Below, in pieces: positions 12,401-22,329 of a DNA stretch of 64,000 nucleotides (position 1 is the stretch's first letter; each line of letters starts with the position of its first letter). The notes below the pieces were generated by a model. That model worked only from the letters and a program-made list of their open reading frames with translations, searched no databases and was not told where the DNA came from. This stretch comes from Phlegmacium glaucopus (Eukaryota; Basidiomycota; Agaricomycetes; Agaricales; Cortinariaceae). The stretch spans positions 124,001 to 188,000 of the forward strand of contig MU130359.1 in assembly GCA_015039465.1 (NCBI GenBank), read 5' to 3'. The position numbers were made by a program, and so were the translations under genes.

Positions 12401-13119
12401 CTCCCATTAGCAGAATTCTCCTACAACAATACTCCGAGTGCCACTACCGGTGTATCTCCGTTCTTTGCCAACAAAGGCTACGATCCGGCTATCACTATCC
12501 ATCCGGAGTACGACCTCATCTCCTCCCGTGCTCACAAGTATGTTACGGACCTTAACAAACTCCACGAGGAACTCCGAAAAGCTATCCTTACTTCCCAGGA
12601 ACAATACCAACGTTCCACGGACAAGCGTCGGATTCCTCCTCCGGACTTCAAGGTTGGAGATCGAGCCTTTGTCAGAGCACAATTCTCTTCCATACGACCA
12701 GACCTTCAAAGAAACTCTCCGAGAAGTATCTGGGTCCATATGAGATTATAGCTCAGGCAGGTCCTTTGTCTTGGACCCTCCGTCTTCCCGACAACTTGCG
12801 TGCCGTCCATCCCGTCTTCCATGTTTCCATGCTAGAGCCCTCCGCTCCAAACACTATTCTGGAACGTACTCAACCTCCGCCTCCTCCGGTCGTCATTGAC
12901 GGAGAGCAGGAATTCGAGGTCTCCGAAATTTTGGACTCTAAATTGGACAACAGACGACATGTATGCAAACTTCTGTACCTAGTCAAGTGGTCTGGCTATG
13001 AAGGTACCGACGAAGAAACTTCCTGGTTACCAGCTAATGAATTAGGACACGCGTCCAAACTTGTTGCTGATTTCCACCAGAGTTATCCAGCTAAACCCGG
13101 ACCTCTTCCGCTCTCTTGA
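9460..13119 (+). pseudogene. Chromovirus pol: protease, RT, RNase H, integrase, chromodomain; several breaks
   Basis: The protease remnant has the aspartate site FIDSGSTHCFMDEH (Asp-Ser-Gly at 9496-9504) but meets TGA 9670-9672 and is scrambled to about 10030. A long open stretch to 11590 encodes reverse transcriptase (VDFLKLNAITRKDKYPLPL, MPFGLTNAPGGFQ, catalytic IIYLDDILIF) and RNase H (VETDASDYALAAIL, DKELLAIFEAFKAWRHYLEG, VVTDHKNLEYF). Integrase follows from 11633: HHCC zinc finger (CRTCTTC at its end) and DDE core with Asp in SMDFIEHL, Asp in TSDCGSEF and Glu in GQTERVNQTLEQY. An in-frame TGA at 12098-12100 replaces the expected Trp of VVDWFTK-type sequences, and a one-base shift lies near 12685-12695. 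A chromodomain ends the protein (FEVSEILDSK, LYLVKWSGYEGTDEETSWLP). In this family the chromodomain guides integration to marked chromatin. Confidence 0.92.
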
Positions 13120-13296
13120 TTCCTTTTCCGTCTCTTTCCCTGTTTTTTCTGTTCCTTTCCATATCTTTTCCGTTCTATTGCTTGCTGTTATCTTACTCTT
13201 CTGTTTCACAAAACAAAGTCAAGAAAACAAAATTATTAAACAAAAACAAAACAAAAAGAAATAACAAAGACAATTATATACAGTTTATTCTATTTT

Positions 13297-14302
13297 CTAC
13301 TCTATTGTTTTTTCTACTTCTTCTATCCTCTCTTCCTCCGCTCCTTCCGCCCTCTCCGTCTCCACTTCCAATCGTTCTTCCACCTCCTTGTCTTCTCCGT
13401 CATCTGATTCCTCGTCCTCCGTCTCCTCTTGCACCTCCGTCTCCACACCCTTCTCCACTTTTGTCGCGTCTCTCCGTTTTCTCTCCTCTTCTCTCCTTTC
13501 TTCTTCCCATCTATCTTTCTCTATTTCCTGTTTCTCCCTTTCTATCTCCTGCCTCATCCGTACTTCCATCGCATATTTAATACCTTCCTGCGTCTCCACC
13601 ATCTTCCTCAACAACCCTCCAATCATCTCCAACCCCTCTATCAACAACTCCATCCCATCTACCTCTGGCGCTACCTCCTTCCCTTTTCCCTTGTCCTTCT
13701 TTCCACTCCGTTTCTCCGTCTCCGTTTCCTTCGTCTTCCGTTTCCCTCCGACCAAGCTGCATGCGATTTTTCGTTGGTAGCAGCGCCAGCACCCTGGCCC
13801 ACTGCTCTTTTCGTAGCACACCGGCTGCACGCTGGGTTTTTCTTTGTTTTGGTCTGATAGACCTCCTATGTTTTTTCTGTTAGTCTTGTTCCGTTCCTAT
13901 TTTTTAAACACTTACTTTCTCGTTCGTTTTCCTTTTCTTCGGGGCACTCGGCCCCGGCTCCATTCCGTGTTCTTGTTCTTCTTCTTCTTCTTCCTCGTCG
14001 TCGTCTACCGCGATGGCTTCCGCTTTCCTCTTCCTCTGCTCCTCCTGCTGCCTCTGTTGCAACTCCTTGTTTTTCCTCTTCTCAGCCTCTACTCTCCGTT
14101 TCTCGGCCTCTACCCTCTGTCTCTCCGCTTCTACCCTCTGTCTCTCCTCCTCCTCCTCCAGCCTCCGAGCCTCCTCAATCTCGGCTTCTTCTCGCTTCTC
14201 CTCCTCCTCCCGTTCTTTCCGTCAACGCTCCCGTGCTTCTTCGAGCCGAGCTCGTTGCGAAGCAGGAGGCAGGGAGGGGCCAGCTTTGTTGTTGGAGTTC
14301 AT
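13297..14302 (-). pseudogene. Antisense accessory gene inside the chromovirus (coiled coil plus Cys-pair motifs)
   Basis: On the minus strand an ATG at 14300-14302 opens MNSNNKAGPSLPPASQRARL, followed by a long Glu/Arg-rich coiled-coil region and an Asp/Glu run. A consensus donor GTAAGT at 13915-13910 and an acceptor next to 13854 define a 62-nt intron in phase 0. The second exon begins KTKKNPACSRC and then, after an apparent frame change, GCWRCYQRKIACSLVGGKRK, so paired C-x2-C and C-x2-C-x6-C motifs are present. It ends in another acidic, Lys/Glu-rich coiled coil and TAG at 13297-13299. One in-frame TGA lies in exon 1 (near 14220), readable as CGA to TGA. The Cys spacing recalls half of a Zn2Cys6 cluster, but function is unknown. 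Splice signals and biased composition argue for a once-real gene; it is now broken. Confidence 0.65.
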
Positions 14303-14445
14303 AACATTTTTGTTTTAGAGGGCGGGGGTTTTGGTAGTTATGTGAAGTGAAGAATCACACTCAGTTTCCGACGGCCTTTATACCACGTCAACCTCGCACG
14401 GACCATCACGTGGCCTCGAGGGTCTCGGCCTTGACAGGGAGGTAC

Positions 14446-15017
14446 TGTTACATTCCATTATATGTTACTCCGGTCCGGCTCTGTCGGAGCTGTTTCCGGT
14501 AGTCCGTACTCTGTACAGTGCTTTCCCTTATATCCCGAACTACTCTTCCTATGTTCAACTCCGAGACTTCTCTGTGTCATTCCGGTTCCTCCGTCTATAC
14601 TCCAAGCCTGTTATCACTTCTTTGCCACTACCACTATTCTTTGTCATCATCCTTCCCACCATCAGTCAGCATACCCGCCATGGATTATTCACCCAAGAAT
14701 GCAGGACCTTTCCAGGAGCAGAACGCAGCACTTATATTTATCTCTTATATTTTGGTTGCTATTCCTTTATTTATTTAAGTACTCGAAACTTGTATGTTTT
14801 CCCGCAGTTCGAATATCAACTTAGTTTCCTCCTCTTGTTTTTCCTCTAAGTCACTGAGGTCTCCCGACTTGTTACTTTCTTCTTCCGTTCCAAAATCAGG
14901 ACACCTTAGGAGCTGGGCGGCACAGCACACACGCTGAGGCCAACGTCCTTTCCGGGTTACTGTTCCGGTTCCGTTCCGGAGTAACTCCGACGTGACTTCC
15001 TTGCTTTAAACTTAACA
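14446..15017 (+). repeat. 3' LTR of chromovirus (572 bp)
   Basis: Direct repeat of 7564-8124, followed at once by the ACAAC target duplication (15018-15022). It carries an 11-bp extra piece of GTTCCGGTTCC type near its 3' end that the 5' LTR lacks; otherwise only 13 base changes separate the two. Confidence 0.95.
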
Positions 15018-15171
15018 ACAACAGCTAATACAAAAAGAATCTAATTGCAAGTTCAGGGAGTACACATTTTTCATTTCCTCAAATTTCAAATCCTCCATCT
15101 GAGATTAACTTATGTAAATACAATAAATAGTCCCTTTTTTTTCCCCCTCAATTGCACTCCCCCTGCCTAGT

Positions 15172-15509
15172 GTTGTTGATGGCTTGAGCCACATTTTTTC
15201 TATCTTGCTAAATAAATTTTGTAAAATCACCAAAATATTTGAGTAGCTAGATCACCTCAGGAGCCGTTGGGTCTTTTGCCAACATTAAGTGATAAGAGCA
15301 GAATTTCCCACACTATTTGATCAGCTCTGAAGTGGCTTGAATTGAGCCACTTCAAAGCTGATTAAATAGCATGGTAAATTCTGCTCCTATCACTTAATGT
15401 TTGCAGAAGGCCCAATGTCTCCTGAGGTGATCTAGCTACTCAAATATTTTGGTGATTTTACAAAATTTATTTAGCAAGATAAAAAAATGTGGTTTGAGCC
15501 ATCAGCAAC
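15172..15509. repeat. Fold-back (inverted repeat) element, 338 bp
   Basis: The two halves are near-perfect reverse complements around a centre at about 15341. The outer arms read GTTGTTGATGGCTTGAGCC (15172) and its complement ending at 15509. The inner arms meet at AGTGGCT / AGCCACT with a loop of about 7 nt. There is no coding capacity. It would fold into one long hairpin if transcribed. Probably a MITE-like element. Confidence 0.85.
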
Positions 15510-15823
15510 GCTAGTCTCAAGTCTAATAATATCAATCAGTTAATGAGCATCAGGAAAAACACTTTAGCTCTAAGAAACTCTAGCTACTCTGGGAGTCTCT
15601 CTGACCCTATGACATCAGGAAAATCTAGAAAAAACTTATTAGACTTAATCTGCTTATTTTGCAGATAAGCCTGCTAAGTTGCTCAAGCTGCTTATTTTGT
15701 ATTTTGTGAATTAGTTTTTAAGAGTGTGCAACAAAAGTAAGGATATCAAGGCCAAATATAAGCTCATCAAGGGATCAGATTATATCAAGTTTAATTTTCA
15801 TTATTTTTTTATGTGATCCTTAT

Positions 15824-16158
15824 TGTTAGGGGACACTCATTGTGTCCACCTCTAGTATGCTTAGTACGTCTACTTTCACTTATATCTATGATTGTATCCA
15901 TACTGCATTACACCATCCTACACCTTGCATACACCCCCTTATCATAGTAGTAGTTATGCCCTCCGCCAATGATGTCCCTGACTGCAGTCACATGTCAACT
16001 TCTATATTTGTTATCTCGACACACCATATGCCTTCTATCTGTACTAGCCGTATTTAGATGTAGTTACTCTCATGCTTGTAGTATATAGGTGTAAGGTGCT
16101 TATCAAAGATAAGCACCTTAGTATTCAATTTGATTCCCGGGTCTAACATCCTCTAACA
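15824..16158 (+). mobile_element. Solo LTR, TGTTAGGGGA family (335 bp)
   Basis: Begins TGTTAGGGGA and ends CCTCTAACA, giving the TG...CA ends of an LTR. CTTAT flanks it on both sides (15819-15823 and 16159-16163), the 5-bp duplication left by integrase. It carries TATATA at 16082-16087 and a 12-bp-stem hairpin at 16093-16119. Compared with the minus-strand relative at 17338-18519 it lacks roughly 250 bp internally. Confidence 0.88.
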
Positions 16159-16242
16159 CTTATTTCTTTATATAAGTTCAACAGACCAGCCCTAAACATG
16201 GTCTGTGTGCTACATCAAATTTTTTCAAACAATGTTCAGACC

Positions 16243-16331
16243 ATGTCACTGACCACTGACCACATCACCAACCATCATGTCACTGACCACATCACTGACC
16301 ATCACCATGTCTGACCACCACCACCACCACC
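16243..16331 (+). repeat. Degenerate minisatellite of CACTGACCA/ATCAC units
   Basis: Short units such as TCACTGACCAC and ATCACTGACCA repeat with variation and run into a CCA microsatellite. No gene is supported here. Confidence 0.7.
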
Positions 16332-16367
16332 TGCCACACCTGGGATACAACACAACAACAATGGTAA

Positions 16368-16441
16368 CCCCCCTCACTGGGGGGTATTTTTTTTCTTTAT
16401 TAGTCCATGGCACTGACAAGCAACCCCTCTCAATTGGGGTT
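16368..16441. other. Two GC-rich hairpins each followed by T-rich sequence
   Basis: CCCCCC-TCACT-GGGGGG (16368-16384) is followed by TATTTTTTTT. AACCCC-TCTCAATT-GGGGTT (16422-16441) is followed by TATTTTGTTTT. They look like bacterial intrinsic terminators but sit in fungal repeat DNA, so only the shape is claimed. Confidence 0.55.
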
Positions 16442-16651
16442 TATTTTGTTTTAATAGACACTACTTACTACTACTTAGATGACATACAACAACAACAACA
16501 TAACCACCATGTCACCACCACTGCCACCACCCAACCAACAACAATGTAGGATGACCAATGACAATTTAGGACAACATAGGATGACTTAAGACAACCAATG
16601 AGGATGTCAATGATATAGGATGGCCAACAACTATGTAGGATGGCTGGTGTC

Positions 16652-17021
16652 TGTTGGATTTGCAAGGCTGACAAATGCCTGAAACAAATAACCACTGTAT
16701 TTTCCAAACTCTCCATTTCTTCCATCATCCCTTTCTCCTCCTTTTAGTATTAGGAATTCAGTCTTTTACCTTTTCCCTGTTTCACTATTAATTAGGATAC
16801 ATCTCCTTTTTGAATGCTCTCTTCAAGAGTTATTTCTTTCGTTCAGCTAATTGTAGTTTAGCTCCTTTTTCCTACTTTTCATATATGTAGTAACTCGTTG
16901 TATCATCTTCCCTCAGTTGTTTGGCTTCGCAAACACTGAGGTAAGATCAATATTCTGCTTTTACATTTACCAAATATTCACCTTGTATTTCTAGCTACTT
17001 TGTAAACTAATAGTGTCAACA
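16652..17021 (+). repeat. LTR-like repeat, TGTTGGATTTGCAAGG family, copy 1
   Basis: Starts TGTTGGATTTGCAAGGCTGA and ends near AGTGTCAACA. It is repeated in direct orientation at 20078-20484 and more distantly at 25195-25440. TG...CA ends, an ATATAT box near 16882 and a downstream hairpin (16911-16941, CCTCAGT pairing with ACTGAGG) support an LTR. GTGTC occurs before it (16647-16651) and one base after its end (17023-17027), so the target duplication is likely but not clean. Confidence 0.6.
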
Positions 17022-17337
17022 AGTGTCAACAAGCATCAAAAACTTAACGAGTCAGACATGCCATGGTTCAATGCACACAAAGAATCAACCACCAATCTTA
17101 TTCACCCCAGTAGCCAGGAAACCTGTCGGTTACTATGAACCTACAATGGAGACATTTCAAAAGCTAAGTTCTATGCTAAAATTGCCAACTGACAACAATG
17201 TAGGATGGCCAATGACAACATAGGACAGTTGATGGATGACATAGGGATGGCCAACAATGAGGTTGTTGATAAGCTGTTAGTTATCTTATCAGATATGTAG
17301 GTAGATGTAGATACAAGCTTACACATATGTAGATGTC

Positions 17338-18519
17338 TGTTAGAGGAGGTAAGAACCTGGGAATCAAGTTGAATTCTAAGGTGCTTATCAAAGATAAGCA
17401 CCTTACACTTTTATACTACATGCATGGGAGCTAATATGACTACATATGGCTAGTACATAACAGAAGGTAGAGTGAGGTAGATACCAAGAATAGAACTGAC
17501 ATCGGTTACAATGTCATTGGCAAAGGGTCAACTACTACTATGATAAGAAGGTGTTACATTCCATCATACGTTACTCCGGTCCAGCTCCGTCGGAGTTGTC
17601 TCCGGTAGTCCGTACTCCGTACAGTGCTTTCCCTCACATCCCGAACTACTCCTCCTACGTTCAACCCCAAGACTTCTCCGTGTCATTCCGGTCCCTCCGT
17701 CTATACTCCACACCCTTTACCACTTCTTCGCCACTACCACTATTTCTTTGTCATCACATTCCCACTATCAGTCAGCACACCAGCCATGGATTATTCACCT
17801 CAAGAATGCAGGACCTTTTGGGAGCAGAATGCAGCACTTTATATTTATACCTTATATTTCGGTTGCAATTCCTTTTATTATTTAAGTACTTGAACTTGTA
17901 TGTTTTCCCTCAGTTCAAATATCAACATAGTTTCCTCCTCCTTGTCTTCCTCTAAGTTACTGCAACTTCCGGTTCCACTCCGTTCCGTTCTTACTCCGAA
18001 ATTAGGACACGAAGGTTTAGGGTAGCACAGCACATACGCTGAGGCTATAGTCCTTTCCCGTTCTGTGGTTCCATTCCGGTCAAACTCCGTCCGATACTCC
18101 GGAATAGAGTTCTCAAACTTAACAGAAGGTGTCCATAAAGGGTAGGTCGGGAACATGGTGTTGGAATATTCTAGAACTATTGCATGCTAGTCGCGCCATA
18201 TTGCATCATAATTGCGTAGTCGGTACACTGACCAATAGTGGTATTCTCTCAATGTTAGTACTACAAGTATTTACTCTGTGTAGATAGGTATTTAAGCACA
18301 TCGATAAGGAGGGGACTCCTTACCGGTGTGAACCAATACTATTGCATACCCCCGCCCTCGCACAGTGCCTAAGCATTGCTTAAGTCATCTTGCAAGATTA
18401 GTTCTTCACGCTGACACCAAAATTTAACACATGGCATGTAATATGATCATAGAGTAAAGTGAAAGTAATAACAAATGCTAAGTGTACCTAGGGGTGGATA
18501 CAATGAGTATCCCCTAACA
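17338..18519 (-). mobile_element. Solo LTR of TGTTAGGGGA family on minus strand, split by another LTR
   Basis: Read on the minus strand it starts TGTTAGGGGATACTCATTGT (from 18519) and ends CCTCTAACA (17338). ATGTC flanks both ends exactly (17333-17337 and 18520-18524). It is interrupted by the chromovirus-type solo LTR at 17552-18124 with its own GAAGG duplication; without that insert it is about 604 bp. A TATAAAAG box and the same 27-nt hairpin as the first copy (17378-17404) are present. Confidence 0.88.
17552..18124 (+). mobile_element. Solo LTR of the chromovirus family, nested (573 bp)
   Basis: Starts TGTTACATTCCATCATACG and ends CAAACTTAACA, clearly related to the LTRs of the 7564-15017 element but more diverged. 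GAAGG flanks it on both sides (17547-17551 and 18125-18129). It lies inside the minus-strand LTR 17338-18519, so it inserted later and then lost its interior by LTR-LTR recombination. Confidence 0.93.
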
Positions 18520-18892
18520 ATGTCTGTACTACTGGACCAATGTATGATAGCCATCACACATATGTGATCCTTATCACGCACATGCTACCCCAGGTAGCTT
18601 CTAGGGGCTGTGCTAATAGTGTGCACAGACCATCTACAACTAGTATATAAGTAGTCTGTATACCACTAATATACTTCACTTGGACATTTATCTAAAGTAC
18701 TTAGTTAGTAGCTAAAGCTCTATACACAAGGTAAGCTATTAAGATAACCACGACCGGCTCTGCACACATAGCAACTTGTTTGCTGTGCAACAGAGGTAGG
18801 ACAACCAATGACAATTTAGGACAACTTAGGCAACCAATAAGGATGTAGGATGACATACAAGGATGTACAAGGACAGGATAACATACAATGTT

Positions 18893-19992
18893 CCTAGAAA
18901 GCGACAAGAAACACACAGTTTTTGAGGTGGAATGCATGGGCGATCTTTTGGGGCTATGGTTGTTACAGCGGCTAGGAACACAAGTGAACTTAAACAGACT
19001 ACAAGCTGTGATCGGAGTGGACAGCCAAGCAGCAATTAAGAGACTGAGGAGGAGGGAGAGAGGACCAGCAGCCTATATAGTGGACCGAGGTGCACAAGGA
19101 AACGGAGGAACTAATGAGGAAATTCCCCAGACTAGGGCTGACGGTCAGGTGGACTCCAGGACACGTGGGGCTAGCGGGAAATGAGGAGGTGGATGGGGAA
19201 GCTAAGAAAGCTATGGAAGGGGAGGAGAGAAATGTCAACAGTAATTTCAGTATACTCAAAGGAATCCTACCAACAAGCAAAAGTGCACATAAACAATGGC
19301 TAAAAGAGAAAGGAAAGAGACAGTGGAAGAAGGAATTCCAGAAGGGACCAAGATACCAGAGAGCGTGCACAGTCGACCCCTCAATGCCATCCAGCAAGTA
19401 TTGAAATGTCACCACCAAACTCCCTAGACAACACATTAGCATCCTCACCCAATTGCATACTCAGCACACACCATTACAGGCATATTTGCACAAAATAAAA
19501 AGAGTGGACACCCCAATCTGCCAGCAGTGCCAACTGGAGCCAGAAACAACAGCACATTACCTCTTCTTCTGTACAAAGTTTGAGGGGCATAGAGTCAGAC
19601 TTAGGAGGGATCTGAAGAGAACAAGGGAGCTTGACGCTAGTATCCTCGGGGAGATGAAGAGTCTCCCAGCGATCTTCAAATTCATCAATGCCATGGAAAG
19701 GTTCTCAGACTCACATGGAGATCTTATTTTACAGAGGGAACAAATGGGAGGATAGACTCTACCAGCACACCAGCACCCTACTCACTTTTCATGCACCCAC
19801 CTTTACACTATCTCTTTAACATACCATAATTATTTTTGTGCATCTTCTCAGAAGGCCATCTTACGTTCACATAGTTAGAATTTACACACAGTACAGTCTA
19901 CACATAGTCAGAGTAGTATAGGCGCAGTCCGACATAGGGCCACGCCCCACAGGACTCAAATTGGATTATTTTTTTTTTAAAAAAAAAAAAAA
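18893..19992 (+). mobile_element. 5'-truncated non-LTR retrotransposon (LINE) 3' end with RNase H and Cys-His finger
   Basis: The insert starts abruptly inside a protein (ESDKKHTVFEVECMGDLLG), encodes a cellular-type RNase H (IGVDSQAAIKRL; LTVRWTPGHVGLAGNEEVDG) and a C-terminal CQQCQLEPETTAHYLFFC finger (C-x2-C-x8-H-x4-C), then a 3' UTR ending in a T run and A run (about 19970-19994). A 13-bp duplication AACATACAATGTT flanks it (18880-18892 and 19993-20005), the signature of target-primed reverse transcription. The frame is broken by one extra base near 19085 (VDRG in place of an expected VDEV) and by TGA at 19402-19404. Only the last part of ORF2 is present, so it is a dead copy. Confidence 0.9.
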
Positions 19993-20077
19993 AACATACA
20001 ATGTTGTAGGATAGCAAGGCCACATAGAGTGTAAGTCAGTTTTTTCTCTTCCACAACTTTACTAATTGTTGGATTTT

Positions 20078-20484
20078 GCAAGGCTGACAACACCTGGATC
20101 AAATGGCTGCCATCTTTCTCCAAGCTCTACATTCCTTCCATTGTCCCTTTCTCCTCTTTTTAGCATTAGGAATTCAATATTTTACCCTTGCTTGTTTCAC
20201 TATTAAATTAGGATATAACTCCTTTCCAAATGCTCTTCTCAGGAGCTATCTCTTTTGTTCAGCCAATTGTAGTTTAGTTCTCTTTTTATTTTTCATATAT
20301 GCAGTGATTTGTTGTATCATCTTCCCTCAGTTGTTTGGCTCCACAAACACTGAGGTAAGATCAATATTCTTCTTTTACATTCATCAAATATTCACCTTGT
20401 ATTTCTAATTACTTCATAAACTACTAGGTGAATAAAACTTAGTTGTTTGGCTTCACAAACACTGAGTTACTTCATAAACTAATA
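20078..20484 (+). repeat. LTR-like repeat, TGTTGGATTTGCAAGG family, copy 2
   Basis: Strong direct similarity to 16652-17021 from TGTTGGATTTTGCAAGGCTG onward, including the ATATAT box and the hairpin (20325-20355). The last 70 bases repeat part of the hairpin segment. CTAAT occurs before the start (20073-20077) and at 20485-20489, a possible target duplication, but the 3' end lacks the usual CA. Confidence 0.55.
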
Positions 20485-22329
20485 CTAATGTGATTTTTAG
20501 AATCTGCAACACAGTTTGCTATCCAAGTATATACCTACTCCTATATCTAGCACATCCTTATACCTATACCTGGACTTCCTTATCACACAAATATATGCTT
20601 TTTCACAAATCTTTACATGCTTAATGAATGCTTAATAGTCCAAACTGCCATGATTGAGTAAGATACCCTCCAGCTTTTCCTGCTCTCCACTGCTTATTGA
20701 ACTCTTGGTCCATTTGTCTTGGTTGAAGACTGACTTAAAAGATTACTTATATCTGTGCTTTGCCCCAAGTCTCAAATAGGCCAGACAATAAGCATTGGTC
20801 AAGTCAAATTCAGTAATCAACTTGGACATATTTCTGCTGTGCAGGACAGGTTCCTATTGAATACTTGAACAGGAGCAAGGTAATTTATAGAATGATGATC
20901 AATATTTTCTGCTTAGAACAAAATTTCTCAGGCACAGGCATGGTGCTGATCACAAATTGGAGCAAGTATGATCCCTACTGAATAAATGGAATTGATACAA
21001 AAGGCTGTTCATCAGAAGGGTAGGAATCCTGTTTGTCATTGACCACAAGTTACAACCAGCTACTCACCAAATGTTGTGGTAATCTATGGTTCAAATTGTT
21101 CTATGCAATCTCCAATGCCATATCACAGATCACAAGAAATGAACTTGGTGAGCAATGTTCACCTAAATATTTTGCTAATTTAATATATTTATTACTTATC
21201 TTATATACATTCATTCAGGTTCAAAGCTTGGTGAGTAAATTATAATAAGCTTAACTTTATACTCAGAGTCATTTATGTCAACAGAGGTGCTTCAGGATCA
21301 TGTGATACACCAGTACCAGGAGGAAAACTCTGACATGTGTATAATGCTGACTTGCAGTCTTTCACCCCTGATCTCATGGTTCTAGTACATACTGCTGGGA
21401 TGTTCTTGTGGAGCTTTCTGCACTCAGATGGTAAATATCAGCCAACAGATCTAGACTTGGACATTGTGTATTGACTGTGCTACAGTTTGTGCACCTGATC
21501 ACTGATCACAGCAGTGTCCCAGATCATTTCCAAGCTACAATGTGAGAGCATCAGCCTGATATATATATATCTTATCAAAGGCTCATGACCTTTGTAGTAG
21601 CACAATATATGCATTGGACCCAGTAGGGTCTTAAGGCTTCTGGTATGTGGTCTTACCATGGGTGTGGGTTGAAAACAGGTGGGTGTGGGTTGGAATCAGG
21701 CAGTAGGTGGTTAAAAAGGATAGGGTGAAAAAAAGGGTGAGGTGGGGCCAAATGAGCCCCCACCATTGTTCCTGAGGCAAAAAAAAATTAATATAGTATA
21801 ATAAAAATAAAAGAAATCCATGTTGTTTGTCTGTGGGTTGGTTCTCCTCTGGTATTGTCATAGATTGAGAAAAAGCAAAAAATACCCCCTGGGTGGCAGG
21901 TATTGCTGTTGCTGTTGCACCTGTATATTAAAACAATTTGAGTAAATATATAAAAAATAGAAAGTACTTCCCCCTCCCACATTGAGGGGCTATGAGCATT
22001 GTTGTCATTGTTGTCATTTTTTTTCATTGTTGTGTGTTGGGATTGATTAGGGGCTCAGTTACATTAGACTTGATCTTGTGGTAGACTTAGATTTGTGTGA
22101 AAACAATTTGGATTTTGGCGAAGGGGCTGACATTATTGATTTGACTTTAAAAGTTGAAGTTGGATTCTTTGCAAGCCCAATCACCTTTTTCATTTGCAAA
22201 TTGGTCATTATTGCTGTTGTTGTTGTAGTTGTTGGGTGGAGGTGGTGGAGGAGGTATGGAATGATGAACCTGGTGGGAACAAATGTTGAACTTATATATT
22301 TAGTAATTTTAGTTTTGGTGCATGGACTT
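20485..22329. other. Repeat-island spacer, no supported gene
   Basis: AT-rich sequence with frequent stops in all frames, short TA-repeats (21559-21570) and purine-rich stretches. I see no intact domain, LTR ends or splice-linked exons. It may include very decayed element remains. Confidence 0.45.

Larger units (their letters stand above)
7564..15017 (+). mobile_element. Ty3/gypsy LTR retrotransposon with chromodomain (chromovirus), degenerate
   Basis: A 7.45-kb element bounded by two LTRs (7564-8124 and 14446-15017) beginning TGTTACATTCC and ending AAACTTAACA. The 5-bp direct repeat ACAAC flanks it exactly (7559-7563 and 15018-15022), so this is one intact insertion. Order inside: gag with a zinc knuckle, aspartic protease remnant, reverse transcriptase, RNase H, integrase, chromodomain. 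This is the order of Ty3/gypsy chromoviruses. Behind the chromodomain is a 1.3-kb segment carrying an antisense spliced gene, then a purine-rich stretch (CAGGGAGG, about 14435-14442) just before the 3' LTR, a plausible polypurine tract. No perfect tRNA primer site follows the 5' LTR, so the priming mode is unclear. gag and pol are broken, so the copy is not autonomous. Confidence 0.95.

Noticed and set aside
13388..14350. Several long plus-strand Ser/Leu/Pro-rich open frames
   Set aside because: They are reverse images of the Glu/Arg-rich antisense gene; codons of charged residues read backwards as Ser, Leu and Pro.
15172..15509. CRISPR-like or tandem repeat array
   Set aside because: It is a single inverted repeat without regularly spaced units.
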